Source of the DNA: Branchinecta lynchi
Taxonomy: Eukaryota > Arthropoda > Branchiopoda > Anostraca > Branchinectidae
Length of the DNA stretch: 64,000 nt
Assembly (NCBI GenBank): GCA_023053575.1
Contig: JAKZAP010000014.1
Span: 20,610,938-20,674,937 of the forward strand
Reading direction: 5' to 3'
Below are positions 1 through 11,078 of this stretch, one piece after another. The translations under genes were made by a program, and so were the position numbers. The notes below the pieces were generated by a model, which ran no database searches, had not been told where the DNA came from, and worked only from the letters and a program-made list of their open reading frames with translations. How positions within the stretch are numbered: the first letter of the stretch is position 1; each line of letters opens with the position of its first letter.

Positions 1-257
1 TGGGCTCAAAGAATATTTATGGTCAATAACATAATAGACTACAATTAATAAAATACAATAACATAAAAATGTAATCATAAATTTTGTGTCCATTCTCTCA
101 TCATCGTGCCGACAGATGATCAGGTTTTCGGCCGAATTTCCTGAACTTACATCACAAAGTTGAAAACATCGCTGCTTTTCCGTGTAGAATTGATGACGGT
201 GCGGACAAAGCTGGCATGAATTCCATTCCCGAGGGGGATGTTTCATACCAAGCAAGG
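1..257. repeat. edge fragment of a dispersed element
   Basis: The first 15 bases match the sequence at about 57179-57193, just outside the right arm of the inverted repeat around the hammerhead-like motif. The window therefore probably opens inside or at the edge of a copy of that family. The rest shows no frame, splice pair or repeat that I recognise. Confidence 0.35.
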
Positions 258-405
258 TACCAAACAAAATTAGAGAAACGAGATTTTCCGGGGTTTTTGT
301 CTTACGTTTTTTGAGGAAGGTTTGCCGGAAGTGCAACCGAAATATCCGAAATTTTGTTTATCCCTCGCACATGATCGTTAGAGGGATAACTAGCTGATCG
401 AGAAA

Positions 406-1980
406 AACAAGACCAAAGGTTTCGATGGGATCCCAAAAATTCAATATCTGATCCAGACAACTGGGTCTTGTCTTAGCCAGATCCAGTCTTCGCCAGACTC
501 CTTGAACATTTTAACAATTAAAATTCAAACACAGATTAAGGCCAAATAGCTAATCACCTGAGAAAACCAAGTTCAGATTTGGATTCAGCATGTGTGTTTA
601 CCCCTATAAGTCATATCTGTTTTGACGAAAACTTCCTGCCACTTCTGCCAATTTCCCGGTTCCGGCCGAACTCCAGAACTACTTGTCCGGCGAAAAAAGA
701 AAGCTCAAACACGAAATCAGGGTATCTTCTTTCCCAAGTAATGAACATCTAATCAACTTCAAATAGAAATTTAGCTTATAACAAATTTTCCGATTCCAGC
801 CGGATTCCGGTCGAACTATATGTCCGGGTAAAATACGATTGTCACACAGGGACTTAGCATCTCTTCTTACCCCTAAATCGCTTATCCAATCAACTAGAAA
901 TAAAACTTTGACTTCCAACAGTTTTCCGGTTTTGGCCGGATTCCGGACGAACTACATGTCCGGGTAGAAACTTATTTTCACATAAGTGTTCAGCATGTCT
1001 TCTTGCCCTGAATCGAACATCCAATCAACTCCAAATTAAACTTTCAATTTTGACAAACTTTCCGGTTTGGGCCGGATTCCGGTCGAAATACTTGTCCGTC
1101 GAGAAAATAGTTTTCACCATCGTCTTCAGCATGTCTCCCTACCTCTAAATCGAACATTTAATCAACTTCAAATAAAACTTTTACTTTCAACAAACTTTCC
1201 GGTTTGGGCCGGATTCCGGGCGAAATACTTGTCCATCGAGAAAATAGTTTTCACCATCGTCTTCAGCATGTCTTCCTACCCCTAAATCGAACATCTAATC
1301 AATTTCAAATAAAACTTTTACTTTCAACAAACTTTCCGGTTTTGGCCGGATTCCGGACGAAATACTTGTCCGTCGAGAAAATAATTTTCACCATCGTCTT
1401 CAGCATGTCTTCCTACCCCTAAACCGAACATCTAATCAACTTCAAATAAAACTTTTACTTTCAACAAACTTTCCGGTTTTGGCCGGATACCGGACGAAAT
1501 ACTTGTCCGTCGAGAAAATAATTTCCACCATCGTCTTCAGCATGTCTTCCTACCCCAAAATCGAACATCTAATCAACTTCAAATAGAACTTTTACTTTCA
1601 ACAAACTTTCCGGTTTTGGCCGGATTCCGGGCGAACTGCTTGTCCGATGACAAAATAGTTTTCACCATCGTGTTCAGCATGTCTTCTTACCCCATAATCG
1701 ACTATCACATTAGCTGTTTCAAAATATTTTGTTTGTCCCTTAATTTCAATCCCCTCCCCCACCCCTAAATGTAGAGCTACAAAGCCCATCTACGAACTTG
1801 ACTGGTCCGACGACCCAACGAACCTTCTCACCAAGTTTCATCAAAATATCTCATTCCCTTCGAGAGTTATCGTGCTTACAGACGGACGGACAGACGGACG
1901 GACGGACGGACGGACGGACAGACGGACAACTTTTGCGATGTCATAGGTATCCCTCCACTTACGTTTTGGGATCCCAAAAA
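406..1980 (+). mobile_element. Helentron/pearl-like element with 137-bp tandem core (copy A1)
   Basis: It begins with AACAAGACCAAAGG followed by a GGGATCCC palindrome and ends with a second TTTTGGGATCCC, giving subterminal inverted motifs. The core holds tandem units of exactly 137 bp, with the TTTCCGG motif at 1059, 1196, 1333, 1470 and 1607, plus more diverged units upstream. A (GACG)n stretch follows. This order matches the bivalve pearl/HINE group. There is no coding capacity and no clear target duplication. It is nearly identical to the copy at 48294-49706, which suggests recent activity. Confidence 0.7.
1880..1927 (+). repeat. (GACG)n microsatellite inside element A1
   Basis: About 12 four-base units of GACG/GACA sit between the 137-bp core and the terminal palindrome. 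The same position holds a shorter run in the copies near 9355-9395 and 49630-49653. Confidence 0.9.
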
Positions 1981-2048
1981 CGAAAATCGATTTTTTCTAA
2001 TTTTGTTTGCAATGAATGGTCAGCTTGGCTTCAAACCTTATAAGCAAG

Positions 2049-2424
2049 AGTTGCGTTTTTGCAGATACCATGGTATCTGATACCACGGTCTAAAGTCGTT
2101 TTTGCAGTTATCATGGTATCTGGCCAGTTATTGTGGTATCACATATTAAGATACTACGGTCCGACCGTAGTAAGTGGTCGTGGTATCTGAAAAGTCATCT
2201 CACTTTCATCAAATTTTGTCAGATTGATGAGAAAAAAGTTTAGTACTTATTAATGTAAACTGGATATCTGTTTTTCTCTTGGGACGACTTCTAAAAGTGC
2301 AATTTTGGCAATAGTCGTTTTTGCAGAGCACCGTGTATCAGATACTACGGTAACTGCAAAAACAACTCATTGCAGATCCAGTTACCGTGGTAACAGATAC
2401 CATTGTATCAGCAAAAACGCAACT
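2049..2424 (+). mobile_element. palindrome-rich MITE (family C, copy C1)
   Basis: The ends are inverted copies of AGTTGCGTTTTTGCAGATAC. The interior repeats short palindromes such as GATACCATGGTATC and ACGGTCCGACCGT. Related copies lie at 33844-34091, 54745-55071 and 55922-56419. It is non-coding and the superfamily was not determined. Confidence 0.7.
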
Positions 2425-2426
2425 AA

Positions 2427-2838
2427 AGGCGTATTCTCGCCGTTCCTTGAGGACTCCACTTGAGGATTCCCCGCGTTTTTGTTTGCCCTGGGACTCACTC
2501 CCCGTATTCTCGCGAGTCCCCACGGACGGGAAATGCTCCGATTATCATCACCATCATTAAAAAGGACTCCCTTTCAGATTCGGAGGGGAATAAATTTTTG
2601 CTGGTGTTGGTGCAATATAAAATTAATTTAAAACAGTCAGAATAATCAAAACCAAAATTAAAGTGGATCAAGACTAATTTCGTCAACTGCATATTTTTTT
2701 CGAAGAAAATCCGTTTTGTAAGCATTCCCCGTGTTCTCGCTGTTTTCTGCACGCGAGTCCGCGTGGAGTGACTCCCTCTATTCTCGCCGTTCCCTTCGAT
2801 TCCCCGAGGAGTCCTCGGGGAACGGCGAGAATATGCCT
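2427..2838 (+). mobile_element. PIF/Harbinger-like MITE (family B, copy B1)
   Basis: The terminal inverted repeats begin AGGCGTATTCTCGCCG. The interior alternates sense and antisense blocks of GGGGACTCC and GAGTCCCC. Four other copies carry matching 3-bp target duplications. This one does not (TAA on the left, ACC on the right), so its right flank has probably changed. It lies directly against MITE C1. Confidence 0.75.
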
Positions 2839-3476
2839 ACCTGCACATACAGTCCGATTTTAACAGCAGGATGCGAGTTTCATCCTTTGCTCTGAGATTT
2901 GGCCGCATCGCATGCATTTTCCCATAGAGACGCGAATTTCGCATGCGAAAAAGCGAAATGTGCTTCACGAAATAACCGAACTATACAGGAGTGTTGCATG
3001 AAGCTGCCCTTACTATGGCACCGCCCACCCCCCAATTGGCCATGGTACATGATCCTGCCACCTTGGATCATGAAGCTGCCACCCCCAGAAAAATCATGCA
3101 AATTCCAAGAAAACAGCAAATTTTGTTATTTGCAAAAGGTCAAGGAACCTCTCTGACCAAACAGCTGGCTTCTAACTTCACCATGTAGCAAAATACCATT
3201 TTCAGCAAAGTTGGCGACTTCATGATCACTTGGGTGCCTATATTCTTTTGTGTTCTCCAGCTTAGTCTTGAACAATTACAAGTAAACTATGGTACCAGCA
3301 GAAAGCGAAGGTTCTAAGCTTCCTTTCAGGATACTCCACTGAATTTTATCTCAACCTTTACTCTTTTTCCCTAAGTCATTTCCCAAAAATAGGAGTTTAG
3401 GGTGGCGGCTTCACGCAGCACTCCTGTAGGATGGTTGCAGAGTCATCTGTTGTTTAAACTCAACTTTTTGTTTTAG

Positions 3477-3661
3477 GGTTACCAGTTCGGTCATACCTTG
3501 GCGTCTATCCAAGGATCACTGCCTAGCATATTCACATCCCAGTCAATGACGCCGCAGATGTCCAGCGCCAGCATTCAGAGTGTCGCAGGAGCGCCATTTT
3601 ACGTTCACGCCAACATGGGTCAGTGCATGAGCGAGCAAGCCATGAAGGACGCGATTGCTAG
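3477..3661 (+). CDS. candidate internal exon, product not recognised
   Basis: A pyrimidine-rich acceptor (CTTTTTGTTTTAG) precedes 185 bases that stay open in one frame, followed by a consensus donor (AG|GTAAGC). The reading begins GYQFGHTLASIQ, continues through a Ser/Gln/Met-rich stretch and ends QAMKDAIAR, finishing two bases into a codon. The composition suggests a low-complexity, transcription-factor-like or RNA-binding-protein linker, but I cannot assign a family. No partner exon with matching phase was found nearby, so the rest of the gene is probably beyond distant introns. What I see are the splice signals and the frame. That it is translated is inference. Confidence 0.6.
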
Positions 3662-3726
3662 GTAAGCCGCCAGATGGTAGCACCGGAGCGATCCGATACG
3701 TGACACTCGTCGAAAGCGTAAGAGTT

Positions 3727-4283
3727 AAGCATTGTCCTAATAGGTGTAATAAGGTGAATAGCGCTATACTCGATGTTTACGTCTTAATACACACGCCTGT
3801 TCAAATACAACCCAAGAGGTTCTTATCAATGCGGCATCCGGTGTTGCCAAGGTAATACATTCTTTCGAGCTCTAAAAATATCCGAAAAGGTTCTTAGTAC
3901 TACTTGAAGTACACAAGTACAATATAACGCAAATTATACTCTAAAAAAGCTATTAAAATAACAGATGGACAGTATTGATCCTCGAACTGACGAAAAGCCG
4001 TCGTAATAGAACAAAAACGTGTTTTTTTAAGAAAAGTTGTTTCTTTGGCTTCCAACAAGGTAGAACTGTTGTGCTTTCTTTGGCAACCCTGACGACGCTG
4101 CGCCTCTCCTCGGCCCGTTGGCGGAACCAACCAAGCGATCTGATTGGCCGTGCATAAGCCAGAATAGAACGCTAGTCTATTCTCCTTATTCACCTTATTA
4201 CAGAGCGCTCCGAGGAAAAGAGGAATCTGGAATAAGTCTTATACGCGGTAATACACCTTATTACACCAATTAGGACAATGCTT
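3727..4283. mobile_element. MITE with ~30-bp imperfect terminal inverted repeats
   Basis: The left end (AAGCATTGTCCTAAT then GGTGTAATAAGGTG) is repeated inverted at the right end (about 4246-4283). The interior has no convincing frame. It starts 66 bases after the donor of the exon at 3477-3661, so it would lie in that intron. Confidence 0.6.
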
Positions 4284-4307
4284 TTTGCCCGGGGTAACTC
4301 ACACCTG

Positions 4308-5203
4308 GTAACAGAGAGATTACACCATACCCGACGAAAACGGGCGGGATCATAACAACAAAATTTAACGTTGGAAAGTATAGGACTTTCAACTTTGAAA
4401 TTAAATTATCGGCATTTTATCATCATTCTGAGCCAGGGGCTTGCTGGAAATGTTAATTGGGCTATTCTTAACCGTATAACTCTATTTTTTCAAAAGAGTT
4501 TCCATGGAAGTAAGAGCTTGAAGGCTTCAAAGTTTGAACACAAAAACGGAGGCTCGAATCTTATTGGTCGACGATGACGCGAATTTGAAAAAATGTGTCA
4601 TAATCGACCAATAGGATGAGACTCCGCTTTGTTTACAAACTTTGACGCCTTCAAACTACTACTTCCATGGAAACTCTTTTGCAACAATAGAATTATACGG
4701 TTAAGGAATCAGAGCCGTTAATAGCCAAAATGCTTGGGGGGGGGACGAGGAATTTACCGACTGGCTGGGAATTTTACCGACTTTTTCTGCAGAAAAGAGG
4801 ACTGTTTTCTTCAACAAGAATGACATTTTTGAAAAAAATCGACTGATTTTCAGAAAAACCGATTATTTTGACGAAAAATCGACTAATCTTGAGAAAAACC
4901 GACTATTTTCATGAAAAAAATCAACTGTTTTGACGAAAAATCGAGGCGCTTCGCGCCGACTCGGTTATTTTTTACCGACTGGTCGGCAGCATTGGGGGGG
5001 GCGTCCCCCCCCCCCCCCCCCCCCAGTCGTGACGTCCCTGTAAGGAATAGCCCATTAACATTTCCAGCAAGTCCCTAGCTCAGAATGATGAGAAAACGCC
5101 GATAATTTAATTTCAAAGTTAAAACTCCTATACCTCCCAATGTTAAATTTTTTCGTTACGAACCCGTCCGTTTTCGTCGGGTATGGTGCAATCTGTCTGT
5201 AAC
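4308..5203. mobile_element. foldback element with ~265-bp arms, right arm split by a hAT
   Basis: Sequence from about 4308 to 4575 is repeated inverted from about 4582 to 5203 once the insertion at 4710-5040 is removed. Shared landmarks include the motif reading ACCATACCCGACG at both ends and TTTCCATGGAA near the centre. The two arms would form a very long hairpin. Confidence 0.75.
4710..5040 (+). mobile_element. non-autonomous hAT element (family Y, copy 1)
   Basis: It is flanked by a perfect 8-bp duplication, TAAGGAAT, at 4702-4709 and 5041-5048. The ends are CAGAGCCGTTAATAG and, inverted, CAGGGACGTCACGAC. Inside are A-rich tandem blocks around CCGACTATTTT and long G and C runs near the right end. 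A relative lies at 52413-52714. It interrupts the right arm of the foldback. Confidence 0.85.
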
Positions 5204-5503
5204 GCCGGTAATAAGACCGTCTTCCGGTCGAAATTGGGAAGAAGGGACGCTGAAAAAGTAAAATAGTCAAGATGGAAAAATCCATCTCTGCCATTCTGAA
5301 ACGTATCTTTGGAGTGTTTCGGCCAATCACAGACCAGATTCACCGACTTTAGACAGATTCGTGTACCTTTGAGTGATGATGGTGGTAATGTGTCTTGAAT
5401 TTCTTCGTTCCAGGTGTGACCAGGATGAAACGTAAGAGTAGGTAATAACCAAATAAACGAACCAAATTACGTACAGATGTGACTGAAGGTGGCCCGGGCA
5501 TTA

Positions 5504-5632
5504 GTCCTCTCTGGCAATCGTAAGCGGTTAGAAACCAGAGAAAGTGTCGCAAGAAGACATTTTCAGCCAATGAGAGGACGCCGGGGCTGAACGAGCGCGG
5601 CCGCGGTGGCCTTACGATTGCCATTAGAGGAC
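5504..5632. mobile_element. small MITE with ~21-bp inverted repeats
   Basis: GTCCTCTCTGGCAATCGTAAG at the left end is matched inverted by the right end with one or two changes. The 129-bp element is GC-rich and non-coding. Confidence 0.55.
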
Positions 5633-5907
5633 CCACCCGAGTGTCACGAACCCTCCAACATTTGAAAAATTTCGAAAGTTTAATATACAGGGACACATAA
5701 AATTGGAAAGCCCGATGAAAAATTATCTCAGAATAGTAGTATGAAGTTGTACGAAAAAGTAGCATGCAGTACCAACTGATACTACCATATGCGACTATAG
5801 CAAGACTGGATACTACTAGAGCAAGGGTGTTGCTATTGGATACGACTGCTTAAGATTAGCCCAGTGTCAGGCCCATTAAATTAAAGTATTCTGTACTACT
5901 GCATATC

Positions 5908-6358
5908 AAATAAAATAGAAACACGAGATTTTCGGGTTTTTTTCTTGATCAGCTAGTTAACCCTCCAAGATGATGTGCAAGGATAAATACAATTTCGGAT
6001 ATTTCGATTGTACTTCCGGCAAACCGTCCTCAGCGAAAAAAACAAAACTAAATCATAAAATCCACCACAAAAACAACAGGAAAACGATGCGGAACCAACA
6101 AACAATAAAAGACGGAATGTAACTAAAAACCAGAAGAACGATGCGAACTGAACAACATGCAGATAAAAGTAAAATAAGCGAAAGATAAAATGTGCGTGTT
6201 CATAGTGTATATGTACAAATCTGTGATTATTTACAATTCTGAGTACTGTGTTTATTTACAGTTTACCATCCGTCTGGGAAAGCGCAGAAGCTTTAACCCA
6301 GAAAACGGCCCACTCTAAAAAAAAACCCGAAAACCTCGTTTTTCTATTTTATTTGAAA
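5908..6358 (+). mobile_element. MITE family P, uninterrupted copy
   Basis: The ends are inverted copies of CAAATAAAATAGAAACACG followed by a G/T-rich block. It is the uninterrupted reference for the split copy at 258-2008, which lies in the opposite orientation. Confidence 0.65.
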
Positions 6359-6950
6359 TGAATGGTCAGCTTGGCTTCAAACCTTATTTATTGCATATCA
6401 ATACCTGCAACTTTTTCGTACAACTTCCATACAGGGGGCTGCACATCTTTCATCGTGAGAAGACAGGCTACACTACGAATAATCAGATCTAGCTCAAATA
6501 CACAGTCTTTCAAGCTTTTCGTCACTGATAATTATTTCACCTTCAAGTGAAAGTGACCTGTATCTAAGTCCCACCTGAACGAACAGCTGAGCAGCCGGCC
6601 AGCCAACTCTCATCACCAGATGACCTGTGCAGTAACTCTATTTCTAGTTTCACGAAGTTTTTTGCAGTTTTCATGAAGTGGATAACACTCTCGTCGAAAA
6701 CACTGCCTTTCTCCCTCCCTAAATATTTCCTCCTCATCCCCAACGGCAAAAAACTTCCCCTTAAATCTTGTTAATTTGCTGACGTGTTTAGCAAAACATT
6801 CCGTTTCCACCATTCAATCTAGTTTCCCCACCGGTCCCCGACCAAGAAACTTCGTTGCACACTAGTTATCCCACCACCCCTATCCCTCCAAGCTAACTTT
6901 TTCCGGTTAATGAAGTTTAGTACTCCGAATACTAGAATTTACTGTTCCAC
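6359..6950. other. no feature seen apart from a shared 30-bp flank
   Basis: The first 30 bases repeat the flank at about 2010-2043. The remainder shows short open frames only and no splice-flanked exon or inverted repeat that I can support. Confidence 0.4.
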
Positions 6951-6958
6951 CTCTCAAC

Positions 6959-7308
6959 CAGAGCAAACTAACACTAGGGAGTAGCACCAAGACCTACGCT
7001 TTCTATGTTTCGCAAATGGGCCATAGTCGTAGCGCCAATTGCGGAATTTAAAGCGAGACAAACTTGCGGATTTAGAAATTTCTTGTTAAGGTAAGATGCG
7101 GTCTGCACACATCGTGGGAACACGGGAGGTTGCATCTTTTTTTTCTGTGTTCAGATATAGGAAGTTATTGGAGCCAGCGCTGGTGCACCGACTGATTGAG
7201 TGTCAGCAGAGACGTTCACTATCACTAATGGTGCTAGTGTCGCTGCTATTCGAGTGTGTGTCACTTTTTTCAAGTCTTGACGATACTCCCTAGTGTTATT
7301 TTGCTCCG
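6959..7308 (+). mobile_element. hAT MITE (family G, copy 2)
   Basis: The terminal repeats follow CAGAGCAAAMTAACACTAGG and its inverse. Flanking octamers CTCTCAAC (6951-6958) and CTTTCAAC (7309-7316) match at 7 of 8 bases, as expected for an old hAT insertion. Confidence 0.7.
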
Positions 7309-7334
7309 CTTTCAACAGACAATTGCGACCCAAG

Positions 7335-7689
7335 CAGAGCTAAATACGACCAGGGAGTAGCGCCGAGACTTGACAAAATTGACCACACTCGAATAGCAGC
7401 GATACTAGCAGCACTAGCGATGGAGAAAATCCCTACTGAAACTCATTAAGTCGTTCACCAACGCTGGCTCCGGTTATTTCATATTCTGAACTTTGCAAAA
7501 AAATTAAACAACCTCCATTGTTTCCTTGGTGTGTGCAGACCGCACCTTTGCCTTACTAGAAATTTCTAAGCCCGCAAGTTTGTCTCGCTTTAAATGCCGC
7601 GAGCAAAGTAGGTAGCGCTGCGAGTATGTCCCGTTCGCAACGCATGGAAAGCGAGTATTGATGCTACTCCCTAGTGTTATTTTACTCTG
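7335..7689 (+). mobile_element. hAT MITE (family G, copy 3)
   Basis: Same family as the neighbour at 6959-7308, 26 bp downstream in the same orientation, with ends CAGAGC and CTCTG. The flanking octamers match poorly, so the insertion is older or the pair arose by other means. Confidence 0.6.
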
Positions 7690-8022
7690 CACCCAGAGCA
7701 AAATAGCGAAACATGGTAAAGAAATATTGATATCTACTATCGAGTATCGAAAGTGAAAATATCGATAGATCCATAAATCGAAAATCCAAATATCGCCAAG
7801 CACTAGTGACACGACTACTAAGGCGAGATATAATTGGCCTACAAATGGTACTAACTCAAATCACATTAAAGCTTCGGGCATGACAGTGGCATAAAAAATG
7901 ACTTTAAAAAAATGAGACACGAAATAAGAAAACCCTAGCCTAAGGCATTAATGATTAATTAAATAAACACAAGCAGCAGCACGAGAATTTTAGGACAAGA
8001 AAACTAACGTTTAGAATAGAAG

Positions 8023-8144
8023 GATTAATCTTGTCTTTATTGAGATAAGATTATCCCTAATTTGGGTTAATTTTATCCAAATAGAGATAAGATTAATTCC
8101 AGTAGCAAATACTGCATCCTTATTCGGATAAACTTTTTACAGTG
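8023..8144 (+). mobile_element. Tc/mariner-like MITE (family D, truncated copy)
   Basis: It carries paired GATTAATC and GAGATAAGATTA blocks and ends in TTTTTACAGTG followed by TA. The left terminal repeat is missing compared with 28520 and 36778. It preserves the uninterrupted target of the retrotransposon found in the copy at 28520-29701. Confidence 0.65.
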
Positions 8145-8149
8145 TATTC

Positions 8150-9137
8150 ACGGCTTTTTTAAGTCGTTTTTGCATTCTCCGTTGGCTATTCCCGGTCTTT
8201 TATAACCCGTTCTAGGGCTAACCAATGTCTGGATGCGCTCACCGGTGCGGACTAGCCAGAATATGCTAGGGTGGTTGGAATCTAGTGACGTCATTTTTTA
8301 GATGGAAAACGCGGTATAGGACCGAACCAAACACCGGTGAGGAAAAAACGGATGCAGCCCAGAGTGCTACGAACGCATCTAGTAGGTCTTCTACACTCTT
8401 TTGTTCCGCCCTGGATGCATCGGGACGTAGTAAAGCGTACTAAATACTACCTTATATTTTCTGGTGTCAAAATTTATTAGGCTACTATTTTTTGGTCATT
8501 ATTGAACAATAGCAAGCCGTAGCAAAATTCTTTGAACATTACAACATCGAACTTGGCGATGCCAGGTTGTTGGTGTGCTTTCTGCAATGGTTTACTTATT
8601 TAAACACGCTCGTATTGAGGTATGCAATAGCGCATGTTTTGGAACAAAAAAAGAGTTATTTGTGCAGACTATTTTTATTTATTTAAATCTTATATTTTGG
8701 TAGTCCTACTGCGGTTGTTTGAAATAAACAGTTGGAAAAGTTCACCATGAATTCGTTCAGCTTCCAGATGAAAAAAAACTTAGCCTACTTGCCAATTCCC
8801 CAAGTTCGCCGCTGTCCAGAGCCAGAGCTAGACACGAACCTATTTTCTTTCAAGTTTCTTCAATTTGCCCAGCCAAGAATTCCAGAACATTTTATTTCGC
8901 TCCCCACGGAATATCGCGTGACCTGGTGGGTACCTTGATGAATGGATCTTGGAAACTTTCTGTTGGTTTTGGATCGGAAATCTATCGTTCCTTGGAAATG
9001 TTCAAGTCCTTAGAACATGGAATTCCGGACAGGCACGAATAGTGTCTAACATGCACCGATTGTTTCGAGGGGCCGATAACTCCTCGTACGGCTTATATGT
9101 TAGATGAAATATTCCGAATAGCCTACTTGTATGTGAG
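8150..9137. other. mostly unassigned; one small open frame at 8747-8938
   Basis: An ATG in a favourable context (TTCACCATGA) at 8747 opens 63 codons to a stop at 8938, reading MNSFSFQMKKNLAYLPIP at its start. Nothing confirms that it is a gene. The rest shows no repeats shared with other parts of the window that I could see. Confidence 0.25.
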
Positions 9138-11078
9138 TTTAAAGGACCCCTCGCACTATTTACTCTTCAACTTGCAGTCTTTTAAAATATTTGAATACTT
9201 TAAAACTAGGCTGTGTTTTCAACAAATAACCCACAGTTTTGGCTGTTTTAAGCTTTTTGTGAGACCCGTTGTCTTATAGAGGGAACAAGGAAACAATTTA
9301 TATAGCCGGTTTTTGGGATCCCAAAACGTAAGTGGAGGGATACCTATGACATCGCAAAAGTTGTCCGTCTGTCCGTCCGTCCGTCCGTCTGTAAGCACGA
9401 TATCTCTCGAAGGGAACGAGATATTTTGATGAAACTTGATGTGAGGGTTCGTTGGGTCGTCGGACCAGTCAAGTTCGTAGATGGGCTTTGTAGCTCTACA
9501 TTTAGGGGTGGGGGAGGGGATTCAAATTAAGGGACAAACAAAATATTTTGAAACAGCTAATGTAATAGTCAATTATGGGGTAAGAAGACATGCTGAACAC
9601 GATGGTGAAAACTATTTTGTCATCGGACAAGTAGTTCGCCCGGAATCCGGCCAAAACCGGAAAGTTTGTTGAAAGTAAAAGTTTTATTTGAAGTTGATTA
9701 GATGTTCGATTTAGGGGTAGGAAGACATGCTGAAGACGATGGTGAAAACTATTTTGTCATCGGACAAGTAGTTCGCCCGGAATCCGGCCAAAACCGGAAA
9801 GTTTGTTGAAAGTAAAAGTTTTATTTGAAGTTGATTAGATGTTCGATTTAGTGGTAGGAAGACATGCTGAAGACGATGGTGAAAATTATTTTCTCGACGG
9901 ACAAGTATTTCGCCCGGAATCCGGCCCAAACCGGAAAGTTTGTTGAAAGCAAAAGTTTTATTTGAAATTGATTAGATGTTCGATTTAGGGGTCGATTTAG
10001 GGGTCGATTTAGCATGGTCGGAAAACATGCTGAAGACGATGGTGAAAACTATTTTCTCGACGGACAAGTATTTCGCCCGGAATCCGGCCCAAACCGGAAA
10101 GTTGTGTGAAAGTAAAAGTTTTATTTGAAGTTGATTAGATGTTCGATTTAGAGGTAGGAAGACATGCTGAAGACGATGGTGAAAACTATTTTCTCGACGG
10201 ACAAGTATTTCGACCGGAATCCGGCCCAAGCCGGAAAGTTTGTCAAAATTAAAAGTTTTATTTGGAGTTGATTAGATGTTCGATTTAGGGCAAGAAGACA
10301 TGCTGAACACTTATGTGAAAACAATTTTCTACCCGGACATGTAGTTCGTCCGGAATCCGGCCAAAACCGGAAATCTGTTGGAAGTCAAAGTTTTATTTCT
10401 AGTTGATTAGATAAGCGATTTAGGGTAAGAAGAGATGCCGAGTCCCTGTATGACAATCATATTTTACCCGGACATATAATTCGACCGGAATCCGACTGGA
10501 ATCGGAAAATTTGTTATAAGCTAAATTTCTATTTGAAGTTGATTAGATGTTCATTACTGGGGAAAGAAGATACCCTGATTTCGTCTTTGAGCTTTGTTTT
10601 TTCGCCGGACAGGTAGTTCTGGAGTTCGGCCGGAACCGGGAAATTGGCAGAAGTGGCAGGAAGTTTTCGTCAAAACAGATATGACTTATCGGGGGTAAAA
10701 ACAACAGGCTGAATCCAAATCTGAACTTGGTTTTCTCAGGTGATTAGCTATTTGCCCTTAATCTGTTTCTGAATTTTAGTTGTAAAAATGTTCAAGGAGT
10801 CTGGCGAAGACTGGATCTGGCCAAGACAAGACCCAGTTGTCTGGATCAGATATTGAATTTTTGGGATCCCATCGAAACCTTTGGTCTTGTTCTGATGGAA
10901 AACTTCTCGTAGACAGCCGTCGACCGCGTGATACACATCGAAGGTAGCAAAATCAGCGTGGTTTTGTTAGAGGGGTTAGAATGTACCATGCGAAATTGGG
11001 GTCTCTGGTTTTATAAATATATGGATTGATTATGGAAATAGGTTGAGTTAGTATTACAGGTAAGGCAAGTCCTTTTAG
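9138..11078 (+). mobile_element. element HJ split by a 137-bp-core element
   Basis: Its left third (9138-9309) and right part (10892-11078) are contiguous in the copy at 58578-58946. Here element A2 lies between them. The ends carry TTTAAAGGACC-type inverted motifs. Confidence 0.65.
9310..10891 (-). mobile_element. Helentron/pearl-like element (copy A2)
   Basis: On the minus strand this is the same architecture as 406-1980: initial GGGATCCC motif, 137-bp tandem units, GACG microsatellite and terminal TTTTGGGATCCC. It sits inside element HJ. The uninterrupted site at 58745-58760 lets its borders be placed to within a few bases, with no target duplication. Confidence 0.72.

Larger units (their letters stand above)
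258..2008 (-). mobile_element. MITE (family P), interrupted by a 137-bp-core element
   Basis: The left part (258-405) is the reverse complement of the interior of the element at 5908-6358. The right remnant (about 1981-2008) matches that element's terminal repeat. Between them sits the element at 406-1980. Joining the two flanks restores the order seen in the uninterrupted copy, so this is a nested insertion. The 35 bases downstream (about 2008-2043) are also shared with the flank at 6354-6389. Confidence 0.6.

Noticed and set aside
1067..1422. Recurring 72-codon frames in the 137-bp arrays (also near 9711, 10229 and 49091)
   Set aside because: They are read-outs of the tandem unit and include the linking region. 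No coding constraint is visible between units.
5349..5765. 138-residue minus-strand frame
   Set aside because: It spans a small MITE (5504-5632), begins near A/T-rich sequence and shows no recognisable domain or splice sites.
6359..6750. Protein-like minus-strand frames near 6564-6813
   Set aside because: Two overlapping frames, no splice signals and no recognisable domain.
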